This document shows, piece by piece, positions 26,800-35,054 of a stretch of DNA of 64,000 bases. The first letter of the stretch is position 1. The number at the start of each line of letters is the position of its first letter. Below the pieces are notes generated by a model. That model had not been told where the DNA came from. It saw only the letters and a list, made by a program, of their open reading frames with translations, and searched no databases. The DNA is taken from positions 1 to 64,000 of the forward strand of contig NZ_JAHYXK010000013.1 in the NCBI RefSeq assembly GCF_019443125.1, written 5' to 3'. Source of the DNA: Pontibacter aydingkolensis (lineage in GTDB: Bacteria; Bacteroidota; Bacteroidia; Cytophagales; Hymenobacteraceae). The position numbers were made by a program, and so were the translations under genes.

Positions 26800-27152
26800 G
26801 GCTCTTGATTTTTTAGATGAAAAGTATATATTGTCTCATGCCTGCCGGTTGTTCTTAAAGTCTGTTAATACCGGTTTGCTTGCTACAATTTTACGCCTGT
26901 ACATCCTGCAGATCTGCTCAAATCATGATGTGAGAGCACTTAAAGCCAGAATTGAGAGTTATTTTACTGGTTAATTATCATTTAACTGTTTTTTTGTGCA
27001 GTCTTTATCATTTGTTTTATTTTTTATAAAGCAGGTAGTGATCTGCTCTTAACTTTTACTTTATACTTCTCATTTTTTTTTTTTATAAGTGCTATCAAAT
27101 AAAAAGGCCAGCCGGATTAACCAGCTGGCCTTTTTATTTGCATTAAATATGC
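26800..27152. other. 353-bp spacer between the two tonB genes
   Basis: No coding frame can be supported. It holds the terminator at 27097-27139 and two AAGTATR words (near 26823 and 27063). The promoter of the downstream tonB should lie here, but no clear TAnnTTTG box was found on the minus strand. Confidence 0.5.
27097..27139 (-). terminator. Terminator after exbB-exbD-exbD-tonB
   Basis: A 16-bp perfect stem (27097-27112 with 27124-27139; core AAAAAGGCCAGC / GCTGGCCTTTTT) with an 11-nt loop lies directly 3' of the first tonB gene on the minus strand, with T-rich flanks both ways. Confidence 0.92.
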
Positions 27153-27977
27153 TTATTTGATCGTGAATCGTACTGGAAGCGTGTAACGAACAGGTACTGC
27201 TCTTCCGTTCTGCTTTCCTGGAGTCCACTTAGGCATTGTTTTAACAACACGCATAGCTTCTTCGTCGGTACCAGCTCCAAGGTTTTTCACAACCTGGATT
27301 TCAGAGATTTCACCTGTTTTACTCACTACGAACGAAAGTACTACCAGACCTTCAACTCCGGCACGCTGTGCAGCTGCCGGGTAGCGAATATTCTTACTTA
27401 AGTACTTAAGCATTTCCATTTCTCCACCAGGGAAAGATGGCATCTGCTCTACGTAAGTGTAAGGTTTTTCTTCAACAGCTTCTGCAACTACGTCGCTTGT
27501 TCCGTCAATGTCTCCTAAATCAAGCGGAGCACCTTTTACGCCTTCAACTGTTTTAGCACCGGCATCAACTTCTGCCAATACTTCAACATCCGGAATCTCT
27601 TCCTCTTCTACCACTTCATTATCACGCTTTACAATCGGCGGAGTGTATTTAACACTGGCTCGCACTGGCGGCGGAGGCGGTGGAAGATCCGGTGGCGGCG
27701 GTGGCGGTGGTGGCGTTGCCTCATCTATTGGAGGTGGCTGGGCCAGTTCTACTTCAGTTACAATTCGCTCTACCACTACTTCCTCTTCATCGCCGGCTAT
27801 TATTCTTTGGATCAGTGGAATACTGATAAAGATAAAGAATAAGATAGTAGCGATAATTGCGGCCTTCAGGACATGCGTACTGTAAATTTTGCGAAGTAGG
27901 TAGGCACCGTATGCTTTATTTCGTCCTTCGAAGACGATATCATCAAGCGATGCTTTTGATAACTTACTTGCGTCCAT
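27153..27977 (-). CDS. tonB: Energy transducer TonB (first copy)
   Basis: 274 residues. The N-terminus LDDIVFEGRNKAYGAYLLRKIY precedes one membrane helix (about 36-57, AAIIATILFFIFISIPLI). The periplasmic linker has a strong proline tract (residues about 80-105, alternating P runs) of the classic TonB type. The C-terminal domain (about 185-274) shows YPAAAQRAGVEGLVVLSFVV and AGTDEEAMRVVKTMPKWTPG. It ends the exbB-exbD-exbD-tonB operon; the first exbD lies 2 bases upstream. Confidence 0.95.
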   Translation of the reverse strand: MDASKLSKASLDDIVFEGRNKAYGAYLLRKIYSTHVLKAAIIATILFFIFISIPLIQRIIAGDEEEVVVERIVTEVELAQPPPIDEATPPPPPPPPDLPPPPPPVRASVKYTPPIVKRDNEVVEEEEIPDVEVLAEVDAGAKTVEGVKGAPLDLGDIDGTSDVVAEAVEEKPYTYVEQMPSFPGGEMEMLKYLSKNIRYPAAAQRAGVEGLVVLSFVVSKTGEISEIQVVKNLGAGTDEEAMRVVKTMPKWTPGKQNGRAVPVRYTLPVRFTIK

Positions 27978-27979
27978 AA

Positions 27980-28507
27980 TTATTGTCCAAATGTTTGCTC
28001 TACAAGTTGCTTGTCGTTGTCAGTAATGTCAACAAGGGCAAACTTTCTTGTATCAGTTATTTTTAACTCATCTAAAATGTCGACTACATTCTTGTAACGG
28101 GATTTCTCCATTGCTTTTATCATCACAGTCATCTTGTCGTTAGACTTAACGCGTGGCGATATAAGCACTTTACGGATACCGTTTCCTGAATAATCTGACT
28201 CCAGTACTTCCGGGTTCTCAGCAGGATCGCCAAGACCAAAATAGTAGTACAGTTTGTCATTCTCGCCCAGGATAATGGTCATCGCGTTACTAGCTTTCAG
28301 CGCAATTTGCTCACTTTCATCAACATCCTTGATAGGCATGTTGATTTCCATCGTCTGCGGTTTGCTGAAAGTTGTCGTCAACATAAAGAATGTCAGCAAA
28401 AGGAAGGCAAGGTCAACCATTGGTGTCATGTCCAGGTGGACAGACATTTTCTTGGATCTTTTCTTCCCACCTTTACCGGAGTCGGCTTTTTCTTGTACTT
28501 CTGCCAT
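27980..28507 (-). CDS. exbD: Biopolymer transport protein ExbD (second of two)
   Basis: 175 residues, inner-membrane partner of ExbB and TonB. After a basic cytoplasmic start comes one membrane helix with the proton-path aspartate Asp32 in MTPMVDLAFLLLTFFML. The periplasmic domain is about 120 residues. A Lys/Gly-rich leader (GKGGKKRSKKM) distinguishes it from the first ExbD. It is spaced 2 bases from tonB and 17 from the other exbD. Confidence 0.94.
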   Translation of the reverse strand: MAEVQEKADSGKGGKKRSKKMSVHLDMTPMVDLAFLLLTFFMLTTTFSKPQTMEINMPIKDVDESEQIALKASNAMTIILGENDKLYYYFGLGDPAENPEVLESDYSGNGIRKVLISPRVKSNDKMTVMIKAMEKSRYKNVVDILDELKITDTRKFALVDITDNDKQLVEQTFGQ

Positions 28508-28524
28508 TTTTTAGCTCCTTTCTG

Positions 28525-29136
28525 TTAAAGGTTAGTAGGTCTATTTTCCATGTCTGTAATCAGGTTAAACCTGTTTACCTTCTTGTCCTGCAGCGTATTG
28601 ATAACCTTCTGTACCGTTTCGTAGCTTACATCAGAGTCTCCTTTGATGGCAACTACCACTTTAGGGTTAGTCAAACGTGTTTGAAGTATCCAGTCTGCCA
28701 ACTCATTATTTGTTGAGTCAACTGGAATACCCGGAGAGGTCTTATCATACTTCTTACGGGCGTCAGTCTCCATGGCTAAGTAAGACTTAAGCCTGTTCAT
28801 CGGAACACCGAAGTTAGATATTAACGAAAACGTTTCGGTTTCTACCGGACTGAAGCTAACACCGTACTTGCCTGCCATCTTGTTGAGTAATGCTTCCTTT
28901 GTCTGCTTTCCATCAACTCCAAAGAATACCCGGTCGTTTTTATCAACCGTTATAGTTATTACGTTGGCTTCAGGAAGTTTGATCTCTGAAACGGACGATG
29001 GCGTATCTACGACCACCGCTTCTTCCGGAGAAAACTTTGTTGTTAGCATAAAGAAAGTAACCAGCAAGAAGGCCAAGTCCACCATTGGCGTCATGTCCAA
29101 TGTAGGTTTGGTTCTTTTTACTTTTACTTTAGGCAT
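28525..29136 (-). CDS. exbD: Biopolymer transport protein ExbD (first of two)
   Basis: 203 residues. The helix MTPMVDLAFLLVTFFML with Asp20 is nearly identical to that of the neighbouring ExbD, but the periplasmic part is longer and diverged (VETETFSLISNFGVPMNRL). Two unlike ExbDs per motor are common in Bacteroidota and may form a heteromer. It begins 18 bases downstream of exbB. Confidence 0.94.
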   Translation of the reverse strand: MPKVKVKRTKPTLDMTPMVDLAFLLVTFFMLTTKFSPEEAVVVDTPSSVSEIKLPEANVITITVDKNDRVFFGVDGKQTKEALLNKMAGKYGVSFSPVETETFSLISNFGVPMNRLKSYLAMETDARKKYDKTSPGIPVDSTNNELADWILQTRLTNPKVVVAIKGDSDVSYETVQKVINTLQDKKVNRFNLITDMENRPTNL

Positions 29137-29154
29137 TTTCTTGTGTTAAGTCGA

Positions 29155-30027
29155 TTAAACAGTTTGTGGTCTTACTGGAGCACCAGTTGTTTCGTGCTGT
29201 GCTGCGAACGTAGAGATAATGCTGAAACCAGCCTCATCTATGCTATACGTAAGTTCGTCGATTTTGCTTGTAAAGTAGTTATAAGCAATAATCGCGATAG
29301 CAGAACCAGTTACACCAAGTGCTGTGTTGATCAAGGCCTCAGAGATACCGTTAGAAAGGGCAGTAGCATCTGGAGTACCTGAAGCTGCAAGAGCCGAGAA
29401 CGCTTTAATCATACCAAGTACCGTACCTACCAGACCTGTTAGAGTTGAGATAGAGGCGATAGTTGAGATAATCACAAGGTTTTTCTCAAGCATTGGCAAT
29501 TCAAGAGAAGTAGATTCTTCAATCTCTTTCTGAATAGCAGCTATTTTCTCTGCTTTAAGCAACTCTGGCTCGTTCTGCATTTCCTTATACTTAAGGAGAC
29601 CAGCTTTTACCACGTTACCAACAGATCCTTTCTGAGTATCGCAGGCAGCAATTGCGCCATTGATATCACGCTGATTTAATTTAGCAGAAATTGTACGTAC
29701 GAAACCTGCAACGTTCTTTGTACCTTTTGCTTTGCTGATAGTTAAAGCACGCTCAATTGCGAAGATGAATACCAGAAGTACTAACGTCATTAAAACAGGT
29801 ACTACCCAACCACCTTTGTAAACAATTCCAAGGTAGTTACCAGGAAGTGGGTGATTTTCGTTGCTTCCGCCTTCAAAGTTAGCAGGGTTACCAAGCACGA
29901 ACATATAGATAAGCACACAAACCACAAACGTTATTGGGATAACGATAGTGGCAAATATTGAGCTTGCTGTGCTGCCGCTGGTTTCTACATTAGCATTTTT
30001 GCTTACTACTGCAGTCTTTTTTTCCAT
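29155..30027 (-). CDS. exbB: MotA/TolQ/ExbB proton channel protein
   Basis: 290 residues. It is longer than E. coli ExbB, with an N-terminal membrane helix (about 25-46, IFATIVIPITFVVCVLIYMF) and a second near 75-95. The MotA/TolQ core (about 160-270) has LEKNLVIISTIASISTLTGLVGTVLGMIKAF and ALITTALGVTGSAIAII-type helices (here ALINTALGVTGSAIAIIAYN). It heads the operon that powers TonB-dependent receptors. A 521-bp AT-rich leader region precedes it. Confidence 0.94.
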   Translation of the reverse strand: MEKKTAVVSKNANVETSGSTASSIFATIVIPITFVVCVLIYMFVLGNPANFEGGSNENHPLPGNYLGIVYKGGWVVPVLMTLVLLVFIFAIERALTISKAKGTKNVAGFVRTISAKLNQRDINGAIAACDTQKGSVGNVVKAGLLKYKEMQNEPELLKAEKIAAIQKEIEESTSLELPMLEKNLVIISTIASISTLTGLVGTVLGMIKAFSALAASGTPDATALSNGISEALINTALGVTGSAIAIIAYNYFTSKIDELTYSIDEAGFSIISTFAAQHETTGAPVRPQTV

Positions 30028-30548
30028 TTTGTTTAAAGTTTAAAGTTTAGCTGTTTGTGTTGTATTAAAATTGTTTGTGTAATATAAAATGTAATTGTTT
30101 CGCTTTTAGTTCTTTATTTAAATTGCAATTTCTGCTTTTTCTACAATTTTCAAACATTAAAGCCTGTAAATTTTTAAAAAATCAGCTTTTTTAAGCCTGT
30201 TCTAAAGTGTTTATGATGCCAAAATATAAGCAGTATACGCTTATGCATTACTGTCCATCTACAAAACTAAATATTTTATCAACTTATACAAAGCATATAA
30301 CGCTAGTTAACATGCATATTCTGTTCCTGCCAATGGCAACTATCCTGGGTAATCTGATTAACTGTGCTTTGCACTTGATTAATGAAGGAAAATAGGCTGG
30401 CTTTTAGGATTTTGCCCTTGTTGCAATCTAGCTACAACAAAGTATGCTATATGTGTTAACTAAAAGTATATTCGATATAAATAGCTTATTATTTAATTAA
30501 GAAAAGTGGTTTAAATATAGATAAAGTATACCAAACTTGTATGCGTGC
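30028..30548. other. 521-bp AT-rich intergenic region upstream of exbB
   Basis: No supported gene; a 62-codon frame at 30207-30395 lacks any recognisable feature. It should hold the exbB promoter (minus strand). A near-palindrome, ATAAGC-AGTATAC-GCTTAT at 30226-30244, lies about 200 bases upstream of exbB. Three AAGTATR words lie at its mazG end (30440-30531). Confidence 0.5.
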
Positions 30549-31361
30549 CTACAGGTTTTTTGCCTTATTCCAATAATAATCCATTTCTTCCAAGTTCATG
30601 TCCTGTAATTGCTTGCCATCTTTGGCGGCCTCTGTTTCTATGTACTGAAAGCGGCTGATAAACTTTAGATTTGTTCTTTCAAGCGCTTCTTCGGGGTTTA
30701 TATCAATAAATCTGGCAAAATTTATCAATGAAAATATGAGGTCACCGAATTCTGCCGTGGCTTGTGCTTTGTCTATTTTAGAAAAGTCTTCTACATTAAA
30801 CTCTGTTTCAAACTCGTTTAGTTCCTCCTTCACTTTTTCCCATACGTGGGCCTTGTCGTCCCAGTCAAATCCGGCGCCCCTTGCTTTTTCTTGAATGCGC
30901 ATGGCTTTTACCAAGGCTGGCAGCGAGGCCGGAACACCACCCAGCACCGATTTGTTGCCTTCTTTAAGCTTCAGTCTTTCCCAGTTCTGCTTTACTTGCT
31001 CTTCGGTTTCGGCCTTGGTGTTGCCGTAAATGTGCGGGTGCCTGAAGATGAGCTTTTCGCATTCGCCGTTCAGTACATCTGCTATATCAAAGGCGTTCAT
31101 CTCCGACGCTATTTTGGCATAAAACACCATATGCAGCATGATATCGCCAAGCTCCTTTTTGATCTCCGGCAGGTCGTTCTTAAGTATGGCGTCTGATAGC
31201 TCGTAAGTTTCTTCTATAGTAAGATGCCGCAGGCTTTCAAGTGTCTGTTTCCGGTCCCAGGGGCATTTTTCGCGGAGTTCTTCCATTACATCCAGCATTC
31301 GGTTAAAGGCCTGTAATTGTTTCCCGCGGGGGCTGTCGTCAAAAGTTAATGGAGTTATCAT
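30549..31361 (-). CDS. mazG: Nucleoside triphosphate pyrophosphohydrolase MazG
   Basis: MazG hydrolyses NTPs to NMP and PPi and limits aberrant nucleotides and (p)ppGpp signalling. From the ATG at 31361 the protein is 270 residues and begins MITPLTFDDSPRGKQLQAFN; the longer frame from 31418 adds 19 hydrophobic residues that do not fit the family. Two MazG modules are present: CPWDRKQTLESLRHLTIEETYEL with KKELGDIMLHMVF, and a second with VKEELNEFE and AEFGDLIFSLINFAR. The EExxE and ExxD metal motifs are complete in both. Confidence 0.94.
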   Translation of the reverse strand: MITPLTFDDSPRGKQLQAFNRMLDVMEELREKCPWDRKQTLESLRHLTIEETYELSDAILKNDLPEIKKELGDIMLHMVFYAKIASEMNAFDIADVLNGECEKLIFRHPHIYGNTKAETEEQVKQNWERLKLKEGNKSVLGGVPASLPALVKAMRIQEKARGAGFDWDDKAHVWEKVKEELNEFETEFNVEDFSKIDKAQATAEFGDLIFSLINFARFIDINPEEALERTNLKFISRFQYIETEAAKDGKQLQDMNLEEMDYYWNKAKNL

Positions 31362-31638
31362 AACAACAAAGATAATAAAAAACAGAGGCATACAGGTTTT
31401 GGTTAGCGCAGCTGCCACGCTAGTCTGAGTATAAGAACACTTTATAGTATAAGCTTTAGGTTAAGCTATACTTATTTTTTGGAAGACTTCGTTTCACTTC
31501 TGATTTTGCGTAGCTGCTGGCGATTTCTTAAAAGCTGCCATTGCTATGTGCGACAGTTTTTGCCTAAGAACAGGTTTAAGTACTTCTGAAAGTCTCACAT
31601 TTTTCGCTACTTTTGTGGCATTAAATAAATTACATAAA

Positions 31639-33030
31639 GTGACTTTAATAAAATCTATTTCCGGTATTCGCGGTACTATTGGCGGACGGGCAGGAGAAGC
31701 CTTGACACCAGTAGATGTTGTGAAATTTGCTGCTGCTTTTGGTACGTGGGTATTAAAAACAACAGGTAATAACACCATAGTAGTAGGGCGCGACGCGCGC
31801 ATCTCCGGCGAAATGGTAAACAAATTAGTTTGTGCTACCCTACAGGGCCTTGGTATTAATATTATAGATGCGGGCCTGTCTACTACGCCTACTGTAGAGA
31901 TGGCAGTGCCGGATATGAAAGCAGGCGGAGGAATTATACTTACTGCCAGCCATAACCCAAAACAATGGAACGCTTTAAAACTGCTAAACCATAAAGGCGA
32001 GTTTATCTCTGAGGAAGAAGGTAAACTGGTGCTTGAGATAGCTGAGAAAGAGGCGTTCGAGTTTGCGCAGGTAATGGAGCTGGGTAGCTATACCAAAGAC
32101 AGCGACTCTATGGTAAAGCACATTCAGGCTATACTTGACCTGCCTTTAGTTGATGTTGCAGCAATAAAAGCCAAGAACTTTAGCGTAGCCATTGATTGTG
32201 TGAACTCCACTGGTGGAATTGCTGTGCCGATGCTGCTGGAAGCCCTCGGCGTTAAAAATATAGAAAAGCTGTATTGCGAGCCGGATGGGAATTTCCCGCA
32301 CAACCCAGAGCCATTGCCGGAAAACCTGCGCGAGATCTCAAATGTGATCGAAAAAGGCAAGTTTGACCTGGGTATAGTAGTAGACCCGGATGTAGACAGA
32401 CTGGCGTTGATAAATGAAGACGGCAGCATGTTCGGTGAAGAATATACTTTAGTGGCTGTGGCAGACTACGTGCTTAAAAACCAGAAAGGCAACACTGTTT
32501 CTAATCTTTCGTCTACGAGAGCGCTGCGCGACGTTACTGAGAATGCCGGGGGCGATTACTTTGCTGCTGCAGTAGGAGAAGTTAACGTGGTAAATATGAT
32601 GAAGGCCCAGAACGCTATTATTGGCGGAGAAGGTAACGGCGGCATTATTTACCCTGAGCTACACTATGGTAGAGATGCATTGGTTGGTATTGCGTTGTTC
32701 CTGACACATTTGGCAAAATCAGGGATGAGCATGACTCGCTTGCGTGCTTCTTATCCTAACTATTATATCTCGAAAAACAAGATAGAACTTACCCCAGAGG
32801 TAAATGTAGATGAGGTGTTGCGCCAGATGCAGGAGCGTTATGCCAAGCAGCCGATCAACACCATTGATGGCGTTAAGATAGAGTTTAACAAAGAGTGGGT
32901 GCACCTGCGCAAATCAAACACAGAGCCGATCATTCGTATTTATGCGGAGTCGGATAGCAATGCCACGGCAGAGCATCTGGCAAATAAGATCATTACAGAT
33001 ATCAAAGAGATTATCTCTGTAAAGGCATAA
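31639..33030 (+). CDS. glmM: Phosphoglucosamine mutase / phosphohexomutase
   Basis: Alpha-D-phosphohexomutase that most likely converts glucosamine 6-phosphate to the 1-phosphate for peptidoglycan. I place the start at GTG 31639 (VTLIKSISGIRGT), giving 463 residues; the open frame extends to 31546 but those 31 residues do not fit. The phosphoserine loop GIILTASHNP puts the active Ser at about 104, the metal loop DPDVDR follows, then GEGNGGIIYPELHYGRDAL and the phosphate-binding RKSNTEPIIRIY. A phosphomannomutase specificity cannot be excluded. The gene is closed by the hairpin at 33067. Confidence 0.9.
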   Translation: MTLIKSISGIRGTIGGRAGEALTPVDVVKFAAAFGTWVLKTTGNNTIVVGRDARISGEMVNKLVCATLQGLGINIIDAGLSTTPTVEMAVPDMKAGGGIILTASHNPKQWNALKLLNHKGEFISEEEGKLVLEIAEKEAFEFAQVMELGSYTKDSDSMVKHIQAILDLPLVDVAAIKAKNFSVAIDCVNSTGGIAVPMLLEALGVKNIEKLYCEPDGNFPHNPEPLPENLREISNVIEKGKFDLGIVVDPDVDRLALINEDGSMFGEEYTLVAVADYVLKNQKGNTVSNLSSTRALRDVTENAGGDYFAAAVGEVNVVNMMKAQNAIIGGEGNGGIIYPELHYGRDALVGIALFLTHLAKSGMSMTRLRASYPNYYISKNKIELTPEVNVDEVLRQMQERYAKQPINTIDGVKIEFNKEWVHLRKSNTEPIIRIYAESDSNATAEHLANKIITDIKEIISVKA

Positions 33031-33066
33031 TGTGTTGTTGCTGTAACATAGAATAATTAGCAATTT

Positions 33067-33117
33067 AAAGTTGCGCCAGAGGGTAAACGACGTGTTTTTC
33101 TCTTTTGGCGCAACTTT
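33067..33117 (+). terminator. Terminator after glmM
   Basis: A 12-bp perfect stem AAAGTTGCGCCA / TGGCGCAACTTT with a 27-nt loop, followed by TTTTT and A. It closes glmM 37 bases after its stop. Confidence 0.88.
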
Positions 33118-33162
33118 TTTTTATACTTTAGTGGTTCGTTTATAGTGAGTTCAATCCAAAAT

Positions 33163-34308
33163 ATGATGCGTGTTTATTTAGATAATGCTGCTACCACCCC
33201 TCTGGATAAAGAGGTTTTTGATGCCATGGCGCCTTTTATGCTTGAGCATTTTGGTAATCCATCGTCCATACATTCGCATGGCCGTGAAGTGCGCTCTGCT
33301 ATAGAAAAAGCCCGCAGAACAGTAGCTACCTTAATAAATACCTCTCCTGCCGAGATATTCTTCACATCCGGAGGTACTGAGGCCGACAATGCCGCTATCC
33401 GCTGCACATGTCGCGCCTATGGTATAAAGCACGCCATCTCTACTAAACTGGAGCATCATGCTGTGCTTCACACCATGGAGTTGCTGGAGAAAGAGGAGGG
33501 GGTGCAGGTAAGTTATCTGCGCCACGACGAACGCGGCAACCTGGACCTCGAGCACCTGGAGGAACTACTAGCAAGCCAGCCACGCACACTGGTTTCTGTA
33601 ATGCATGCCAATAACGAGATTGGTAACCTGAACGATATTAAGGCGATTGGGGAAATCTGCAAAAAGTATGATGCCGTTTTCCACTCGGATACGGTGCAGA
33701 CCATGGGGCATTACAAACACGATGTGCAAACCCTTGGAGCTAACTTTATAGTTGGTTCGGCGCATAAATTTCATGGGCCAAAGGGAGTGGGCTTTTTATA
33801 CTGTGATGCTAACATAAAAATACAACCCCTGATACAAGGTGGCGCACAGGAACGCAACATGCGTGGTGGCACCGAAAACGTGTACGGTATTATCGGCCTG
33901 GCTAAATCGCTGGAGATTGCTTACCGCGACATGGACGACCATGCCAAATACATACAGTCGCTGAAAGACAGAATGATCTATAAACTGCGTGAGCAGATGG
34001 AGGATATAAGCTTTAACGGCATGTCGGAGTTTGGAGATAAGAGTTTGTACACGGTGTTAAATGTGAATTTGCCTGCCTCTGAGATTAACGAAATGTTGCT
34101 GTTTAGTCTGGATATTAACAAGATCTCGGCATCGGGAGGAAGTGCCTGCAGCAGCGGCGCCAATGCGGGCTCGCATGTGCTGCGTGCACTAAACGTAGAT
34201 CCATCCCGCGGCTCTGTTCGTTTCTCGTTCAGTAAGTATAACACCGAGGCAGAGATTGACTACGTAGCTGAAACGCTTGCTAAGTTGTATAAAAAGGAGC
34301 TGGCTTAA
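33163..34308 (+). CDS. Cysteine desulfurase (NifS/IscS-like)
   Basis: PLP enzyme that releases sulfur from cysteine for Fe-S clusters and tRNA thiolation. The start is taken at the ATG 33163 (MMRVYLDNAATTPLD); a GTG at 33145 would add six residues, and the adjacent ATG at 33166 is equally possible. The PLP lysine lies in SAHKFHGPKGVGFLY (about residue 202), the persulfide cysteine in GGSACSSGA near the C-terminus, and the N-terminal EHHAVLHT is typical of the group. About 381 residues. No iscU or suf genes adjoin it. The thiolated tRNA it may help make is the substrate of MnmH at 7060, which is inference. Confidence 0.93.
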   Translation: MMRVYLDNAATTPLDKEVFDAMAPFMLEHFGNPSSIHSHGREVRSAIEKARRTVATLINTSPAEIFFTSGGTEADNAAIRCTCRAYGIKHAISTKLEHHAVLHTMELLEKEEGVQVSYLRHDERGNLDLEHLEELLASQPRTLVSVMHANNEIGNLNDIKAIGEICKKYDAVFHSDTVQTMGHYKHDVQTLGANFIVGSAHKFHGPKGVGFLYCDANIKIQPLIQGGAQERNMRGGTENVYGIIGLAKSLEIAYRDMDDHAKYIQSLKDRMIYKLREQMEDISFNGMSEFGDKSLYTVLNVNLPASEINEMLLFSLDINKISASGGSACSSGANAGSHVLRALNVDPSRGSVRFSFSKYNTEAEIDYVAETLAKLYKKELA

Positions 34309-34336
34309 ATATAGCACAGCCTCAGATAAAGTATAA

Positions 34337-34366
34337 AAAGGCTTCAGCAGTAATGTTGGAGCCTTT
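34337..34366 (+). terminator. Terminator after cysteine desulfurase
   Basis: A 10-bp stem AAAGGCTTCA / TGGAGCCTTT with one G-U pair and a 10-nt loop, followed by CTTTG. Confidence 0.7.
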
Positions 34367-34405
34367 CTTTGTAAACTGATTTTTAGTTAAAGTATAAAGT
34401 GTAAA

Positions 34406-34987
34406 ATGAAAAGTATAGGCGTTTTTTGTGGAGCCAACGCAGGTATTAATGATGTGTACAGCAAAGCTGCTGCAAAACTTGGCGAGCTGATGGCGGAGCA
34501 AGGTGTAGAACTGGTATACGGTGGCGGTAATGTGGGCCTGATGGGTGTGATTGCCGATGCCATTTTAGCCAGTGGAGGTACAGGTATAGGCGTGATTCCG
34601 CAAAGCCTGGTAGATAGGGAAGTGGCCCATACCGGACTGCAGGAGCTGGTGGTGGTAGAAACAATGCACGAGCGTAAAGCCATTATGGCTGCCAGGTCGG
34701 ATGCTTTTATCGCTATGCCCGGCGGATTCGGTACATTCGACGAGATCTGCGAAATCATCACCTGGAATCAGTTGGGCATCATCAAAAAGCCTGTTGCCTT
34801 CTTAAACACGAATGGTTACTGGGATAAATTTCTGGAGATGGTAGAGCATACCGTAGCAGAAGGCTTTGTAAAGTATGACCAGCGCGAAAACCTGATCATA
34901 GAGGATAACCCGGAGGTGCTTCTACAAAAGATCAGGGCTTACGCAGATGCTACTTCTGATTACTGGGTAGATTTTAGAAGAATATAA
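34406..34987 (+). CDS. LOG-family protein (TIGR00730, Rossmann-fold nucleotide hydrolase)
   Basis: 193 residues. Motifs YGGGNVGLMG (38-47), MHERK (87-91) and PGGFGTFDE (105-113) define the LOG family, whose members cleave cytokinin riboside 5'-monophosphate or more generally purine nucleoside monophosphates. In non-plant-associated bacteria the role is probably nucleotide salvage. It is full length and monocistronic between two hairpins. The start MKSIGVFCGAN is the family norm. Confidence 0.92.
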   Translation: MKSIGVFCGANAGINDVYSKAAAKLGELMAEQGVELVYGGGNVGLMGVIADAILASGGTGIGVIPQSLVDREVAHTGLQELVVVETMHERKAIMAARSDAFIAMPGGFGTFDEICEIITWNQLGIIKKPVAFLNTNGYWDKFLEMVEHTVAEGFVKYDQRENLIIEDNPEVLLQKIRAYADATSDYWVDFRRI

Positions 34988-35054
34988 AGTATAAGAGTAC
35001 CGTGAAGGTTTCAACCTTTCAAAACGTAGAAGGCTCTTCTGCATATAGTAAAAA

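Noticed and set aside
27508..27885. Gly-rich 125-codon frame opposite tonB, resembling a structural protein
   Set aside because: It is the antisense reading of the proline tract of TonB and has no independent support.
30207..30395. 62-codon plus-strand frame in the exbB-mazG gap
   Set aside because: No signal peptide, domain or promoter. Codon use looks random in AT-rich non-coding sequence.
31362..31418. Extended N-terminus of MazG with a hydrophobic stretch, suggesting a membrane anchor
   Set aside because: The family start fits the ATG at 31361. The extra residues are read from upstream non-coding sequence.
31546..31638. 31-residue N-terminal extension of GlmM
   Set aside because: These residues do not belong to the phosphohexomutase fold, and GTG at 31639 opens directly into the conserved SISGIRGT segment.
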